A stretch of DNA of 60,000 nucleotides from Hyaloraphidium curvatum (taxonomy: Eukaryota; Monoblepharomycota; Hyaloraphidiomycetes; Hyaloraphidiales; Hyaloraphidiaceae), in assembly GCA_025558095.1 (NCBI GenBank), contig JAIVFI010000001.1, forward strand, positions 115,001 to 175,000, read 5' to 3'. Positions 45,023 through 56,758 of this stretch are shown piece by piece. Position numbers and translations under genes: made by a program. Below the pieces are notes generated by a model. That model made no database searches and was not told the DNA's origin. It saw nothing but the letters and a program-made list of their open reading frames with translations. The stretch's first letter is position 1; every line of letters starts with the position of its first letter.

Positions 45023-45414
45023 TGTGCATCGGAATGCTCGGGCATGGTCGTGCGTGGACGTTAGCTCTTTCATGGTGGAAGAGGGTTTGGGAAAGAAAGT
45101 GTGTCGGCTTCTCGCTACAGCAGATTCGTCCCTTGAAAGAGGTTGGATGAGCGTGTGAAGCGGCCGAGGTGCAAAGCTCCACCCGCGCTCGAAGTCAGCA
45201 TCTCGTGTTCATGAACCTCATCCGATTATTCTCAGCATTCCTATTGGTTGGATCGACAAGACTTTCGCGCTCGATGGCGGTGAAACAGATCCGGGCCACC
45301 TGGCTAGTGGGGCGTCGATGGGTCCAGGGCGGGTTTTCCCGTGGCGTGCCCCCACACCTCTTCCGCGGCCTCCATGGCCGCGCCGTGTGTTTCAACGTCT
45401 TAGGAAGGGCGGCG
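45023..45414. promoter_or_regulatory. intergenic spacer between giant genes 3 and 4
   Basis: Holds the 3' flank of copy 3 and the promoter of copy 4. Large parts match the inverted spacer 16450-16852, for example the stretch around 45240-45300 just upstream of copy 4 and the one near 45140-45185 downstream of copy 3. Frames reading through it into copy 4 begin at GTG and are not real extensions. Confidence 0.7.
45243..45247 (+). promoter_or_regulatory. conserved inverted CCAAT box upstream of giant gene 4
   Basis: ATTGG about 170 bp before the ATG at 45415, at the same relative place as the motif upstream of copy 1, inside a conserved block (CTATTGGTTGGATCGACAAG). Confidence 0.4.
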
Positions 45415-48400
45415 ATGTCGCGCGGGCGGCCGGCGGCGCGACGGGGCCCTCCGCCGGCGCTGCTCCTCGCGCTCATCGGATTCGTCGCCCTCGCGCTCGC
45501 CGCGGACCTATGGCCTCCCGCGCTGCGGACCGCCGACGCGCTGCCCGCCGCGCCGATGCGGAAGGACGCCGCGCTGCCGCGTGCGCGCCCGGCTGCGTTG
45601 CCGCGCATGCTGCCGCGGGCGGCAAAGGGCGCCGCGCACGGAGCAAAGGGCAAGGAGGTCGTCGAGGTAGAGGAGCCCGAGGAAGAGCCCGAGGGCGACG
45701 ATGACAGTGGTGCGGGGGACGACGACGACGGGGCGGGAGACGACGACGGGGCGGGAGACGACGACACCGGGGACGAAGTCCAGGACGCGGTCGAGGAGGA
45801 GGAGGCGCACGCGGACGACCTCGCCTCGAAGCTCGCCAAGCTGCAGGAGGATCTCAAGGACATCGAGGAGGACGCGGACGAGGCCGCGGGAGACGATGAC
45901 GGGGAATCTGGCGAGGGGACCGCAGAGGAGGGAGAGGAAGAGGGCGAGGCAGGTGCGTGAGGGACCGTCTGGACGCTATCTCGGTGCCGGAAAGCTCACG
46001 CCGTGCGCATGCAGAGGAAGAGCCGTCCGACTCCGTGAAGGAACTTGGCGACGATGACGCTGCCACGGACGAATCGTCGGGAGACGCTTCTGAAGGGCAG
46101 TCCGCCGACGATGACGCTTCGGAAGAGGAAGCTGCCGAAGACGAATCCGCGGGAGACGACGACTCCGCGGAGGAAGAAGAACCCGCCGAGGAGGAGGAAG
46201 CCGGGGACGAGGAAGAGCCTGCGGAAGAGCAAGAACCCGCTGAAGGTGCGAGCTCGCAGCGTTGTGCGAGCGCCGAACTCACAATACCACGCCCTTGCAG
46301 AAGCATCCGACGACGACGACGAGGAGGAAAAGGAGCCGGACGAATCCGACCCGACGGCCGCGCTGGCCGCCCTCCTCGGCGTCGGGCCCGACAAGGCCCG
46401 CTCGCTGCTCCGCGGCGGCTCCAGCGGCATGTCCCTCGCCTTGTGCTCCTCAGCCTCGGTGTCCATCAAGGGCCTCACGGGCGAGGAGAAGGGCGCGATC
46501 GCCAGCGCCTGCGCGAGCGTGCGCGGGGACGATAACGAGGTGGACCCGGCGGTGCTCGTGGTGCGGGACGTGGCCGAGCTCGACTCGCTGCCGCCCGATC
46601 TGGCGGAGGCGCTGGGGTGCGTGGCGAGCCCGATAAAGGACCTGGCGCTGGGGGGCAAGAAGGTCATCATCGGGTTCGGGCCGGAAGGGGATGCGGATTC
46701 GGGGGACGGAGGTGACGACGATGCCAGGAGTGGTGACGATGCCGCTGGCGACGATTCCGACTCTGGGGGTGGCGACGATTCGGATGCTGAAGCTGGCGAA
46801 GATTCCGGCGCCAAAGCTGGCGACGGCGCCGATGCCGAAGCTGGGGACGATACCGACGCTGAAGCTGGCGACGATTCCGCTGCGGACGCTGAAGACGATC
46901 CCGACGCCGGCGACGACGATGTCGGGGAGCAGGAAGAAGCTGGCGGGGACGACGAGGAACGGAAAGTGCGCCCCCGCCGGCGACGCAGCAACCGATCCGG
47001 AATCAGCGGGCATCCGCGCCGCCTCATGACATTGGACAGGGACTCCAAGCGGCACTCGCTGGGCAGGCGGCTGGGCAAGGGGCTGCAGAAGAAGATGCAG
47101 CAGATCTCGCAGAACCAAGTCGAGCGGATCATCTCGTCGCCTGCTGTCCCCCCCTCGACGCCGCCCGGCATCGTCGGCAACGGCTTCCTCGCACCCAAGA
47201 TCAACATCTGGAACCCCAAGTCGCTGCTGTCGCCCGAAATCGCGGCCGTGCAGGACTATGCCCGCCAGGTCACGGAATGGGCCGACACGCCGCGGACCTA
47301 CCAGTGCCCGCCCAGCACCTTTGCCTACGGCGACGTTGGCACCGGCGGCTTCTGCTGCTCCGTCGCGTTGCAGGGTAACACCTGCCCGGGGGCCAGCTGC
47401 GCCTTCCCCAAGACCCCTCGCAAGCCCGGCGCCACGTTCAACTACTGCACCGGCGGCTCGCAGATCCCGTGCGCGGCCATGGGGCAGTACGCATTTGGCG
47501 ACGTCCTCGGGGGCTACTGCTGCAAGGGAAGAGTGTCGTCGAACGGCATGGAGTGCAAGGGCGACGTGTGTGCCATACCTGGGGTGGGTGGTGCCCCTTG
47601 CTTTCCGCATCCCGTTCCTGACATCCGTCGCAGAACACGCGCAAAGGGCTCGCGGGGGACTTCCCGACATGTCCGAGTGCTGCGTCGCAGGGATCATTGA
47701 GCGACGCTTTCGGAAGTACGGCACCGTCAAAGATGCCGCCCAGCGACGGCAGCTTCGGGCCAGTCGACGTGCGGAAGCTGCGCAACTTCGTCTGCCCGGG
47801 GGGAACGACGCCATGTGAGCTCGCTGGCGCCCATTGCCGCACGTTCCCTGACTTCCGTCCATCCAGATGGCGACGACAAGGAAGCCTTCTGCTGCAACGG
47901 CAAAGTCACCAACGGCAAGTGCAGCGGTGACTCGTGCGCGTTTCCTAGGGTGAGTATTGCCCTTCCCTCTTGAACCCAGATTTGACCGGCCACCTAGAAC
48001 CCGAGCGCCAAAGATTCGGACCTCTGCAAGGGTGGCAGTCGGTTCTCGTGCCAGCTGGGCTCCGTTCCCTTCGGCGACGAACAAGGCGGTTTCTGCTGTC
48101 CGACTGGCCTTGTCAAGGGCAAATGCCAGGGCACCACGTGCGCCTTCCCCACGAACCCGGCACCGAACGGCCTCGCGATCTGCAAGGGCACGGCGTCGCG
48201 CGACCTCTCCGCTTCCGACGGGCAGACCATCGTCGACCAGCCGGGCAAGATCGGGCCCGACGCCGCAACGCCCGACAAGGTGGCGGCCGCAATGGCGCCG
48301 GTCGAGCGCGGCGAGATCCAGCTCTCTTGCTCGGCCAAGAGCTCCCGCCGTTTCGCACTCCGCGTTCCGGGGATGGACCTGTCGTTCAAGGTGGCCGGGC

Positions 48401-51400
48401 CGCTGGTCAAGATCGTGCTTGGGGACACGGCCTTCATCCTGCCCGACGTGTTTGGATACCTTCCGGACATCGCCAAGCTGAGTTCGGTGTCGTTTGACAT
48501 GGCGGACGCGACGACGGTCGAGAGCGCGCGCGTCGTCATGAGCGTCACGGACCTCAAGCTCGCGGACGAGTTCGGGCTCGTCAACATCACGGCCACCGCC
48601 GCCTACACCGGGGGCTTGGCGTCGTTCGAGCTCGGGGGCGCCGCGCAGCTGCCGCTGTTCAAAAAGGGGATATCCTTCGCCCTTCCGCTGATTGGAGCGA
48701 CGGACGTCATACCGCTGAAGCTATCGGCTGCGTCGGAACCCATCACCGTGCGATCGATGCTGTCCGCCGTCAAGCTGGACTCGGTGGTGGACACCCTGCC
48801 CCCGATCCCCGTACTTTCGTCGGGTCTGGCCGCGCTGCTCGCCGTGCAGATCAAGGACATCATCTTCACCTTCTGCATGCCGGGCGGGTCGGGGTGCACA
48901 ACGCGGCTGACGTTGCGGGCCCTCATACCCGACGCCGACAAGCTCTTCAAGAGCGACGTCATCCCCCTAAAGCTGGAAAGCGCGACGATCATGGTCTCGA
49001 TTGCGAACCCCTTCAAGGCCGATCGGCGGTTGGACGTCAAGCTCCAGGGGCAGTGGACTGTTGGGGGCGCGCCGCTGACCACGACGATCGTGCGCTCGCC
49101 GACGGGAGGCTCGGATATGATTTCCTTCGACGAGTACGGTCGGCGTACTATGCACCTTGTCCCGCGGGACTGGGAGGGCTTCGGACCGTCCGTGGACCCG
49201 GACGACGCCGCGGACGAGGATTCGGAGGACCAATCCTTCCTCGACTTCCCTCCCCACGAGCCGGACATGTCGACCTGGGTCTCTTACCCGTCGATCTCGG
49301 ACGACCACCCCTTCTCCTTCTATGGCCTCCCGCTCGCGCACCTCAATCACCACATGTACCAAGGACACCTCCGGAAGCGGGGCCTCAACGAGACGGCGTA
49401 CTTGGCGGAGCGTTCTCCGATGCGGCTGGCCAAGCGTGGCGCGAAACGTCCAGCGCAGGCGAAGCAAGCTCCAAGCTCTTCGGCGGCGTCCGCCAGTCCA
49501 GCAACGTCGAAGCCGATACGCGCGCCGCCCGGATCGGCCGGCAAGTGGATCATCACCGCCCGAGCAGAGAGTCTGGAGCTGGGCAAGCTGCTTGCCGGTA
49601 TTGCAGCCGACATTTTCCCATCCGGTGGGCTCTGTTTTCTACAAGGCTTCAACGGGAACCCCTAACTCGCTCCCCAGGACCGGTCGCGCCACTCATCGAG
49701 AGCACGGGCTTGAAGAATTTCCAGATCAACGATTTCTATCTCGCTGTGGTGATTGGTGGCGGCGACGCCATTATCCGTGTCGGAGGCGAGGCCTCGTTCA
49801 TGCCCGGCGCCAAGGTCCAGATTATTGCCGGCAGGCAGAACGGCGGGGCTTTTGGCGGCTCGCTTGCGCTCGCCATTCGAGGCGATGCCTTCACGACGCT
49901 TCTATCCAAGATGATTCCGAGTTTCCAGATGCCGGGCGGAGTGAACCTCGTCGCGTCTGGGATGTCGGTGAGTGATCTCAAGGGGATTGATCCCAGTCCA
50001 ATCCTGAGCTGCCGCCGTGCCCAGATGGGGCTGCTCGTGTCGTCCAACAACGTTAACCTGGTCGGGACCCCTTTGGCACTCGACCCGCCCCTCGACTACC
50101 TCCCCGAGCTCAAGCGGGGCCTGACCATGAACGTTCGCATGGGTCTGCCGCCCGACTGCGCCGGGTCCAACTTTTGCGACGTCTTGAAGAAGCTTCTCGG
50201 GCCTAACGCCGGCCTGCAGATCAACGCGGTCATAAACCCGCCGGACATCTCGTTTTCGGCCGCGGTCTCCGACATCCAGATCACGAACGGCCTGCTCCTC
50301 AAGGCCGTCGGATTCTCGGCCTCCTTCCCGTCGATGGCAATCATGCTGTTCGGCTCACTGCAGATTGCTGTCGATTCGAAGCAGCCGCCACTTCTGCTTG
50401 AGGCCCATATCGGCATCAAGGGCGCCAGTGTGCAGCTGGGCGCGACTATGAAGGGCATCTGGCAGGGCGCCTTTGGTTGGGACCGGCTCAACGTGGGCAA
50501 CATCGTTGTCGAGATTGGCATCACAGCCGCGCTGGGCGCCCCTTCCATCCTGATCGGGGGCGAAATCGGCATCGGCAAGAACTGCTACACGCCGACCGGG
50601 CAGTTTGACCTCAACTCGCTGTGCATTGGCGGTGCTGCCTACGTCTCGGTGAATCCCGTGGACCCGAAGAGCAACTGGTTGGTAGCGCGTTTGCCGCTGT
50701 GCAGCTCATGCCAAAGTTCCTGTCCAGGTTCGCCGCTGAAGTCAACAACCTCGACATCAAGCACATCATCTCCGCCTTCACCGACACAAACCCCGATCCA
50801 AACAAGATCCCCCAACCCATTCTCAACTCTGGCTTCCCCGGCAAAACCTCCATCTCGTTCTGTCCCCTGGGGGGCTGCGTCGCGCCTAACAGGGAGTTTC
50901 CGATGGGCTTCTGTGGGTGCTCGTGCGTCTGCGCGCGGCGCTTTGGACGCTGACGCCTTCTTCCAACTCAGACCTCAAGGGGACGCTCAACATCCTGGAC
51001 GTCACGGCCAAGTGCGAGATCCAGGTCGATCCCGGCAACGGCTTCAAGATCGAGGCCGAGCTGAGCCCGATCAACCTCGCGGGCGGCCTGATCCAGGCTT
51101 TCTACAGCAGGAGCGACCAGTCGCGCGGGCCCTACTTCCTTGTCAACATACAGTACGCCCAAATCACGGATATGAAGATCGAGCTCCACTGCTACATCAA
51201 GGTCCTCGTTTTCGAGATTAACGCGCAAATCTCCATCACCCCAACGAATTGGGTCATCGGTTCGTCGCGCTGAGGCTCGCCTCGAATGGCCCACCGACGA
51301 CACCTCTCCGCAGACTTCACCAACAAATACTTCATCTTCGACGCGAACTTCAAGTTCAGCGCGAGCATCGGTGCCCGATCACGTGAGTTGGAACACACGA

Positions 51401-54037
51401 CCGGCATTCGCTTCAGCTCAAGCTCGTTCTTTGCAACGCGGCAGAGTTCTCGGTCTACGTTGAGTTCAGTATGACATCGTTCAGCCAGTTCGTCGAGAAG
51501 ATCGTCCAGCAACTCTCCGCCTGGTGCGAGGAAGGCGCCAAGACGCTGAGCAACGCGGAAAGCGATGTCGCGGCCAAGCGACGGGACGTGGAGGAGAAGA
51601 AGAAGAGCGCCTGCGATTGGATGACCAAGTGCGCAGAGGTACATACCTGTCCCGTGCTTCCCTGCGTCCCGGCTCATCTTCTCGTGCAGGCCGCGGAGAA
51701 TGTCAAATGCGGCAGACGGCGCACCCGCCTCCTCGCCCGGTCCGATGCCTGGGAAGAAGCCTTCTACGAAGGCGCCAGCATCGCGCCCTCGGACAACAAC
51801 GTCCTTCACGCTCTTGCTCGACTGTTCCGGAGGTGGAGCGCTGCCGGAGATTGGCTGAATGACAACATCGCCAAGCCCATCGACAAGGCCGTGATCCAGC
51901 CCGTGAAAGAGGCCGTCGTGAGCACGTTCGACAAGATCAAGAACGGTGTCTGCAAAGGCTGGAACTACGTGTCGGGCAAGGTCATCAACGGTGCCTGCCA
52001 AACGGGGTGCACGGTCGCTCAGGGTGCCCTCGATCTCGCCGTGGTTGCCATGAAGGGAGCCGAAGGAGGTTCGTTCTGCTGCGTGCCCCCGATTCTTTTG
52101 CCGTGGACGCTGACCGCTGCACGTCGTCAGTCCTCAATGGCCTTTCGCAGGTTACCCGTGCCGCGGGCAAGCTCTTCCAGATGCTCGGCAACGCGATGAA
52201 GAACATGATCCGGATCGACAGGGTAGGGGTAGGCGCGTCGCTGGACGTCAACTTCAAGAACGGATTCCTCGGCGGGTCGGTGCGGTTGGTGTTCGAGGGC
52301 GTCATCTTTGGCAACTCGATCAACGTCGACTTCACCATGAACTTCAACGGTGAGTTCCCTTCAGGTCGGCCGACGGCGCCCATCTGACTTCTCCTCTTCC
52401 AGACCTCCTCCAATCCGCCATCGACTTTTTCAAGCAGCAGGTGCAGCAGCGCGCCGTCAACCACGCCAAGCTGATGCGCCTCGCCGAGCGCGGGCTCGAC
52501 GACCTCGAGTTCTTCCCCACGGGCCACTTCCGCTTCAAGAAGCGGGACCTGCTCGACACGTACGACACCATCCTCTACGACTCGCGGCACATGACGCCCG
52601 AAGAGGGCATCGAGCTGCACCTCGAGCAGCGCCGGCGGAAGCGCCTGCTCAAGCGGAAGCTGGCCGAGCCGGACGTCGAGGACGAGGCGGACGTGGCCGA
52701 CGAGCCGTCGAAGCCGTTGGAGCCGAGGAGCAAGCCGGCCGGGTCGGACCCCCTCGACCCGGGCGCCAACGCCGGCCAGAAGATCTCGGCCACCGCGCTG
52801 CCCGTCGTGCCCGCGCTGGTTCCCGGGTACGACCCCGGCGCGCCGCCGGGCATGCCCGAGGGCGAGGACAACGACTTCAGGATCAAGTTCGGGAACGACC
52901 TTTACCTCAGCTGCGACACCACGGTCGGCGCCTTCTCGCGCCAGGGACGGCCGTGCAGGCTGAAGAGCAAGGTCAGCTCGACGATGTTCATGGTGGGTGG
53001 TTGCCGCCGGATTCGGTTCAGCTCGCCTCGCTGACGTGCCCGGATCAAAGTCCTGGAACGAGCCAAAAGGCCAGTCGTTCCGCGTCAACGGCAACCTGTG
53101 CCTGTCGGTCAACGCCAAATCCTCTATCGTCCTTTCGCCTTGCCTGCAGGACGTGCAGAACGGCATCTGGACGTACAACAACCGCACCGGCCAGCTCTCG
53201 GCCCAGAACGCCGGCGTCGCCGTTGCCACAGGCTTCGACGCGCCGGTCACCCTTGAGGACGTAGTGATGGCTTCCACTGCCAGCGACGGCAAGTGCATGA
53301 CGGCGACCAAAAAGGGCAAGCTGCGGGTGACGGCGTGCGTGCCCGAGGACGGCAAGCGCGCGGACCTCAAGGTGCAGAGCTTCCAGCCGCGGATCAACGC
53401 CGAGTCGATCAACCTGGACGACCTGGTCACGTTCCACTCGACGGGGATGCCGCAGAAGGCCTACCTGACCACGGACAAGGACGGGACGGTGGTGCTGGCG
53501 CGCGGCGACATCCCCGAGCAGCAGAAGGACAAGTCGGCCGCCTTCAGGGTGCTCAAGCCAATCTGCGGGGCCAACTACCACTTCACCCTCGAGTCGGTCG
53601 AGAAGCCGGGCTACTACCTTTCCCTGAGCCCCGACGACCCAAGCGAGCTCGTGATTACGGACAAGCCCAAGCGCAAGTCGGACGCGTGCTGGCTCCCCAC
53701 GCCGGGATTGGCCAGGCCGGCGTTCGGGTCGGGGTGCCCTGGGATCACCTTTGCCCTGCGATCGGGCACGCGCAAGTCGGCCTTTGTGCGCGTGAACCAG
53801 GACGGCACGGACATCTACGTCGGCGCCGAGACCGATCGGATGCTGCTCTCGTGCTGGCGGCCGGTGCCGCCCGAGGGGGCGCCCAGCGCGGCGGAGATGG
53901 CCGGCCCCGGTTCGGACGAGGACGGAGGGGGGCCGGCGTCGCGGGATGTGGACATCGAGGGCGGGGCGGCGGACGACGGGGACGATGACGACGGGGCGGC
54001 GGGGGAGTTTTGGAACGGGGTGGAGGGCGGGGCGTGA
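45415..54037 (+). CDS. giant modular secreted protein, copy 4 (16 exons)
   Basis: Exons 45415-45952, 46015-46245, 46301-47583, 47634-47814, 47867-47949, 47998-49624, 49678-49967, 50025-50677, 50728-50912, 50972-51259, 51314-51382, 51445-51638, 51690-52068, 52131-52349, 52403-52992, 53051-54037 sum to 7797 nt (2598 aa), in phase throughout. The signal peptide (PPPALLLALIGFVALALAADLWP) most resembles that of copy 1. The acidic tract is less Glu/Pro-dominated than in copies 2 and 3: mixed Asp/Glu/Gly/Ala (GDDDDGAGDDDGAGDD). After the helical domain there is an extra Asp/Ala/Gly repeat (about 386-468) made of units like DAEAGDD. The helix-rich exon is 21 nt longer than in copy 3. Cysteine module 2 carries a one-residue insertion (CAAMGQYAFGD). 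Confidence 0.8.
46690..46940 (+). repeat. Asp/Ala/Gly coding repeat inside giant gene 4
   Basis: Imperfect tandem units of roughly 24-30 bp based on GAAGCTGGCGACGATTCC, coding for repeats such as DAEAGDDTDAEAGDDS. Absent from copies 1-3, where this place holds a short Glu-rich patch. Confidence 0.75.
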
Positions 54038-54223
54038 TTTTTTGAATGCTCGGGCAAGGTTGAAGGGTTTCGCATCTGAATATTGTTGTTCTTTGTCGGC
54101 TGGAGCGTGGCACGTATGTAGTGTGGGAGAAAGAGATGGAAGAGTGAGATCACCTGCTTGTTGCCGATTCTATCTCATCCACAAGGCCAATCGCCATCTA
54201 CAAGGCCAAGTCACCCCAATCCA

Positions 54224-55279
54224 TCAGCTCGGTGGCGTCCCGCCTCCGCCCAAAAGTTTGCCCAGCCCGCGCATCATCTTCCCCTTTGACGGGCTCCCGA
54301 CCACCGCCTCCCCCGACGACGCCGCGCCCACCGTCTTGTTCAGGCTCGCCAGCGGCACCGGCGCCGTCCTCGTCCGCGGCAGCGTCTGCGTGGTCCTGCC
54401 GCCTGCCGCAGCGGGCCGATCCAGGGCTTCCCACCCGGCCTCCGCGACCGCGTCCATCTTGCCGCACCACGAGTGCAGGTTCCGGACGAACATGCCGTTG
54501 GGCTTGATGCCCTCCCTCCTGTCGTGCAACCAGTCCAGCACCGCGTTCGGGCCGCACCCGGCCCCGAGCTCGCCGTCCGTCAGCGCGCGCAAAAGGGCCG
54601 GGCGCAGGCGGGAGAGGTGCACGAGGTGCGCGGCGACCATGGTCGGGGAGCGGGAGCGGCCGAGGGCGCAGTGCACGAGCACGACCGGGGGCCGCGCGGG
54701 GCGCGAGGCGGAAGGCTGGTGCAGCGGGGGGAGGGAGGCCGAGAGCGCGGAGGAGGGGGAGGCGGAGAGGGGGGAGGGGGGGAAGGGCGGGGGGGACGGG
54801 GTGCCGGGGATTGGCGGGGTGGCGGGCAGGGACGGGGCGGGCGAGGGCGGCGAGCCGAGGGCCGAGTAGCGCGGCTCGAGGGCGGCCTCGATCCACTCCG
54901 AGCCGGCGCGCATGAAGCCCGACATGCTCCACAGCGCGTTGTCCAGGGCCGGGATGCGCAGGTGCTGGATGCGCAGCGGCGGGTACAGGTCGTCTGCCTT
55001 GACGTACAGATCGCCGGCGACGGTGAGCACGTGCGTGACGCCCTCGCGCAGCAGGAAGTCGCGCGAGTTTGCGGCGTCGAGCGTGCCGAGCAGCAGGCCC
55101 GGGAAGACCTCCGAGGCGATGTGCTGCGCGGTCGGGCCGGTGGGCGGTGCGGGCGTCGGCGAGGCGGGGGGCGACTCTCCCCGCGGAGACGCGGCCAGCG
55201 GCGAGGGCTGCTTGTCCGCCGGGCGGTCCGCCGAGAGCGTCAGCCGCGCCAGTGACAGCAGGCTGCGCGTGCGCTTCAT
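54224..55279 (-). CDS. dual-specificity protein phosphatase-like
   Basis: Single exon, 351 aa from the ATG at 55279. The frame continues upstream to 55567, but that part is Arg-rich and runs into the duplicated block, so the later start is preferred. The catalytic domain starts at QHIASEVFPGLLLGTLDAAN, with VTHVLTV, a candidate general-acid Asp in IPALDN, and the P-loop HCALGRSRSP with the catalytic Cys at 204 (CX5R intact), then MVAAHLV and a C-terminal helix with RNLHSWCGKM. A Pro/Ser-rich insertion of about 60 residues (137-198) separates the general-acid region from the P-loop, longer than in typical DUSPs. The C-terminus is basic and Gly-rich (SKGKMMRGLGKLLGGGG). It probably dephosphorylates Ser/Thr/Tyr residues; the substrate is unknown. 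It converges with giant gene 4 (186 bp between stops). Confidence 0.82.
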   Translation of the reverse strand: MKRTRSLLSLARLTLSADRPADKQPSPLAASPRGESPPASPTPAPPTGPTAQHIASEVFPGLLLGTLDAANSRDFLLREGVTHVLTVAGDLYVKADDLYPPLRIQHLRIPALDNALWSMSGFMRAGSEWIEAALEPRYSALGSPPSPAPSLPATPPIPGTPSPPPFPPSPLSASPSSALSASLPPLHQPSASRPARPPVVLVHCALGRSRSPTMVAAHLVHLSRLRPALLRALTDGELGAGCGPNAVLDWLHDRREGIKPNGMFVRNLHSWCGKMDAVAEAGWEALDRPAAAGGRTTQTLPRTRTAPVPLASLNKTVGAASSGEAVVGSPSKGKMMRGLGKLLGGGGTPPS

Positions 55280-55552
55280 GTTGTCCTTTCCGGCGAGCGA
55301 CGACGGCAGCGACTGCGGGACGGGCGCCGCGGGGGACGAGGAGAGCGGCGAAGGTCGCGCCGGGGACCGTGCGCGCGTGCCGTGCCGACGGGGAGCTCGA
55401 CAGTGGCACGGCCGCCGACGCCGTAAACGACGCCATTGTGCGTGCAGCGGGGTTCGGGTTGATAAGCGAGCTCCGAGATTGGCGCTGTGGCGGAACCGCC
55501 CGTCAACCCCGCCGGCCGCGTCATGGTCACCTCGACACACTCCTGCCCGGCC

Positions 55553-56095
55553 GCGCACGACCAACAAGGATGCTGGATGCTACATCTGTCGAATGGAGTC
55601 GCCCAGAGCCGCGATTCCCGCCGCAATGACGGGCGGCCGGCGTGTTTACCGTCGCGTTTCGGGCATCGGACCGCCCCGGCGCCCGATCGGGGCACCTTTC
55701 GACGACATCCGCGTCACAAGAGAGTAGATTCATCAATCAACGTGGGTCAGCCGGCCCCTTCGGTCGCGCGATCCGGTGATGATGTGGCGGTCGATCTGGG
55801 TTGGTCACGTGATGTGCCTAGCGGGAGCACGCGGTGGCCGCCAGCTACCCCTCCCGCCTAAAACCGCTGCCTATCCCCCGCTAAGACCGGCCGCTAATAA
55901 CGGCGCCGCTAACCGCCGGGCCTTCCGCCGCACTCGCGGCGCCGACAACGCGCCGGCGCGGGGCGGGCGAGGGTTCCTGCCCGCCGCCCTCCCCCCGCGC
56001 GCCCGACCCGCTCGCACCCGCTGCCCCGCGCACCGCCGCCCTCCCTGCCCCGCCTGGGACCCGCGTCCCCCTAGCCGGCGGCCCACCCGACGCGG
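55553..56095. repeat. 542 bp perfect tandem repeat, unit 1
   Basis: Everything from 55553 to 56095 recurs at 56095-56637, with an offset of 542 bp and no mismatch that I could find. The unit is non-coding: open frames in it are cut at the unit edges and repeat identically. It has an AT-richer part (AGATTCATCAATCAACG, about 55728) and a very GC-rich right half. Confidence 0.92.
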
Positions 56096-56637
56096 CGCAC
56101 GACCAACAAGGATGCTGGATGCTACATCTGTCGAATGGAGTCGCCCAGAGCCGCGATTCCCGCCGCAATGACGGGCGGCCGGCGTGTTTACCGTCGCGTT
56201 TCGGGCATCGGACCGCCCCGGCGCCCGATCGGGGCACCTTTCGACGACATCCGCGTCACAAGAGAGTAGATTCATCAATCAACGTGGGTCAGCCGGCCCC
56301 TTCGGTCGCGCGATCCGGTGATGATGTGGCGGTCGATCTGGGTTGGTCACGTGATGTGCCTAGCGGGAGCACGCGGTGGCCGCCAGCTACCCCTCCCGCC
56401 TAAAACCGCTGCCTATCCCCCGCTAAGACCGGCCGCTAATAACGGCGCCGCTAACCGCCGGGCCTTCCGCCGCACTCGCGGCGCCGACAACGCGCCGGCG
56501 CGGGGCGGGCGAGGGTTCCTGCCCGCCGCCCTCCCCCCGCGCGCCCGACCCGCTCGCACCCGCTGCCCCGCGCACCGCCGCCCTCCCTGCCCCGCCTGGG
56601 ACCCGCGTCCCCCTAGCCGGCGGCCCACCCGACGCGG
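56095..56637. repeat. 542 bp perfect tandem repeat, unit 2
   Basis: Second unit, directly abutting the first. It ends at the sequence CGACGCGG, after which the unique sequence of the HMG-box gene's 5' region begins. Confidence 0.92.
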
Positions 56638-56758
56638 AGGGCACTAGGGCACTCGGAGGAGAAGGCATCCGGCGCCTGGGACTGCCACCCGCGGGTTAAG
56701 CCCATCGCCGGCACCCAGTCACCCTTCCCCCCTCCCCCTCCCCCTCCCGGTCGGCGGG

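Larger units (their letters stand above)
55280..56758. promoter_or_regulatory. divergent intergenic region, phosphatase / HMG-box gene
   Basis: 1479 bp between divergent starts, mostly occupied by the exact tandem duplication at 55553-56637. Each unit holds one TCACGTGATGTG with a CACGTG E-box core (about 55805 and 56347). Just upstream of the HMG-box start (56705-56755) the plus strand is a C-rich pyrimidine tract, common before fungal start codons. Confidence 0.5.

Noticed and set aside
45169-45414. N-terminal extension of giant gene 4
   Set aside because: Starts at GTG and covers the conserved intergenic spacer with the CCAAT box; the ATG at 45415 directly precedes a good signal peptide.
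55280-55567. upstream extension of the phosphatase
   Set aside because: Arg-rich, unconserved in character, and runs into the 542 bp duplicated block; the ATG at 55279 is preferred.
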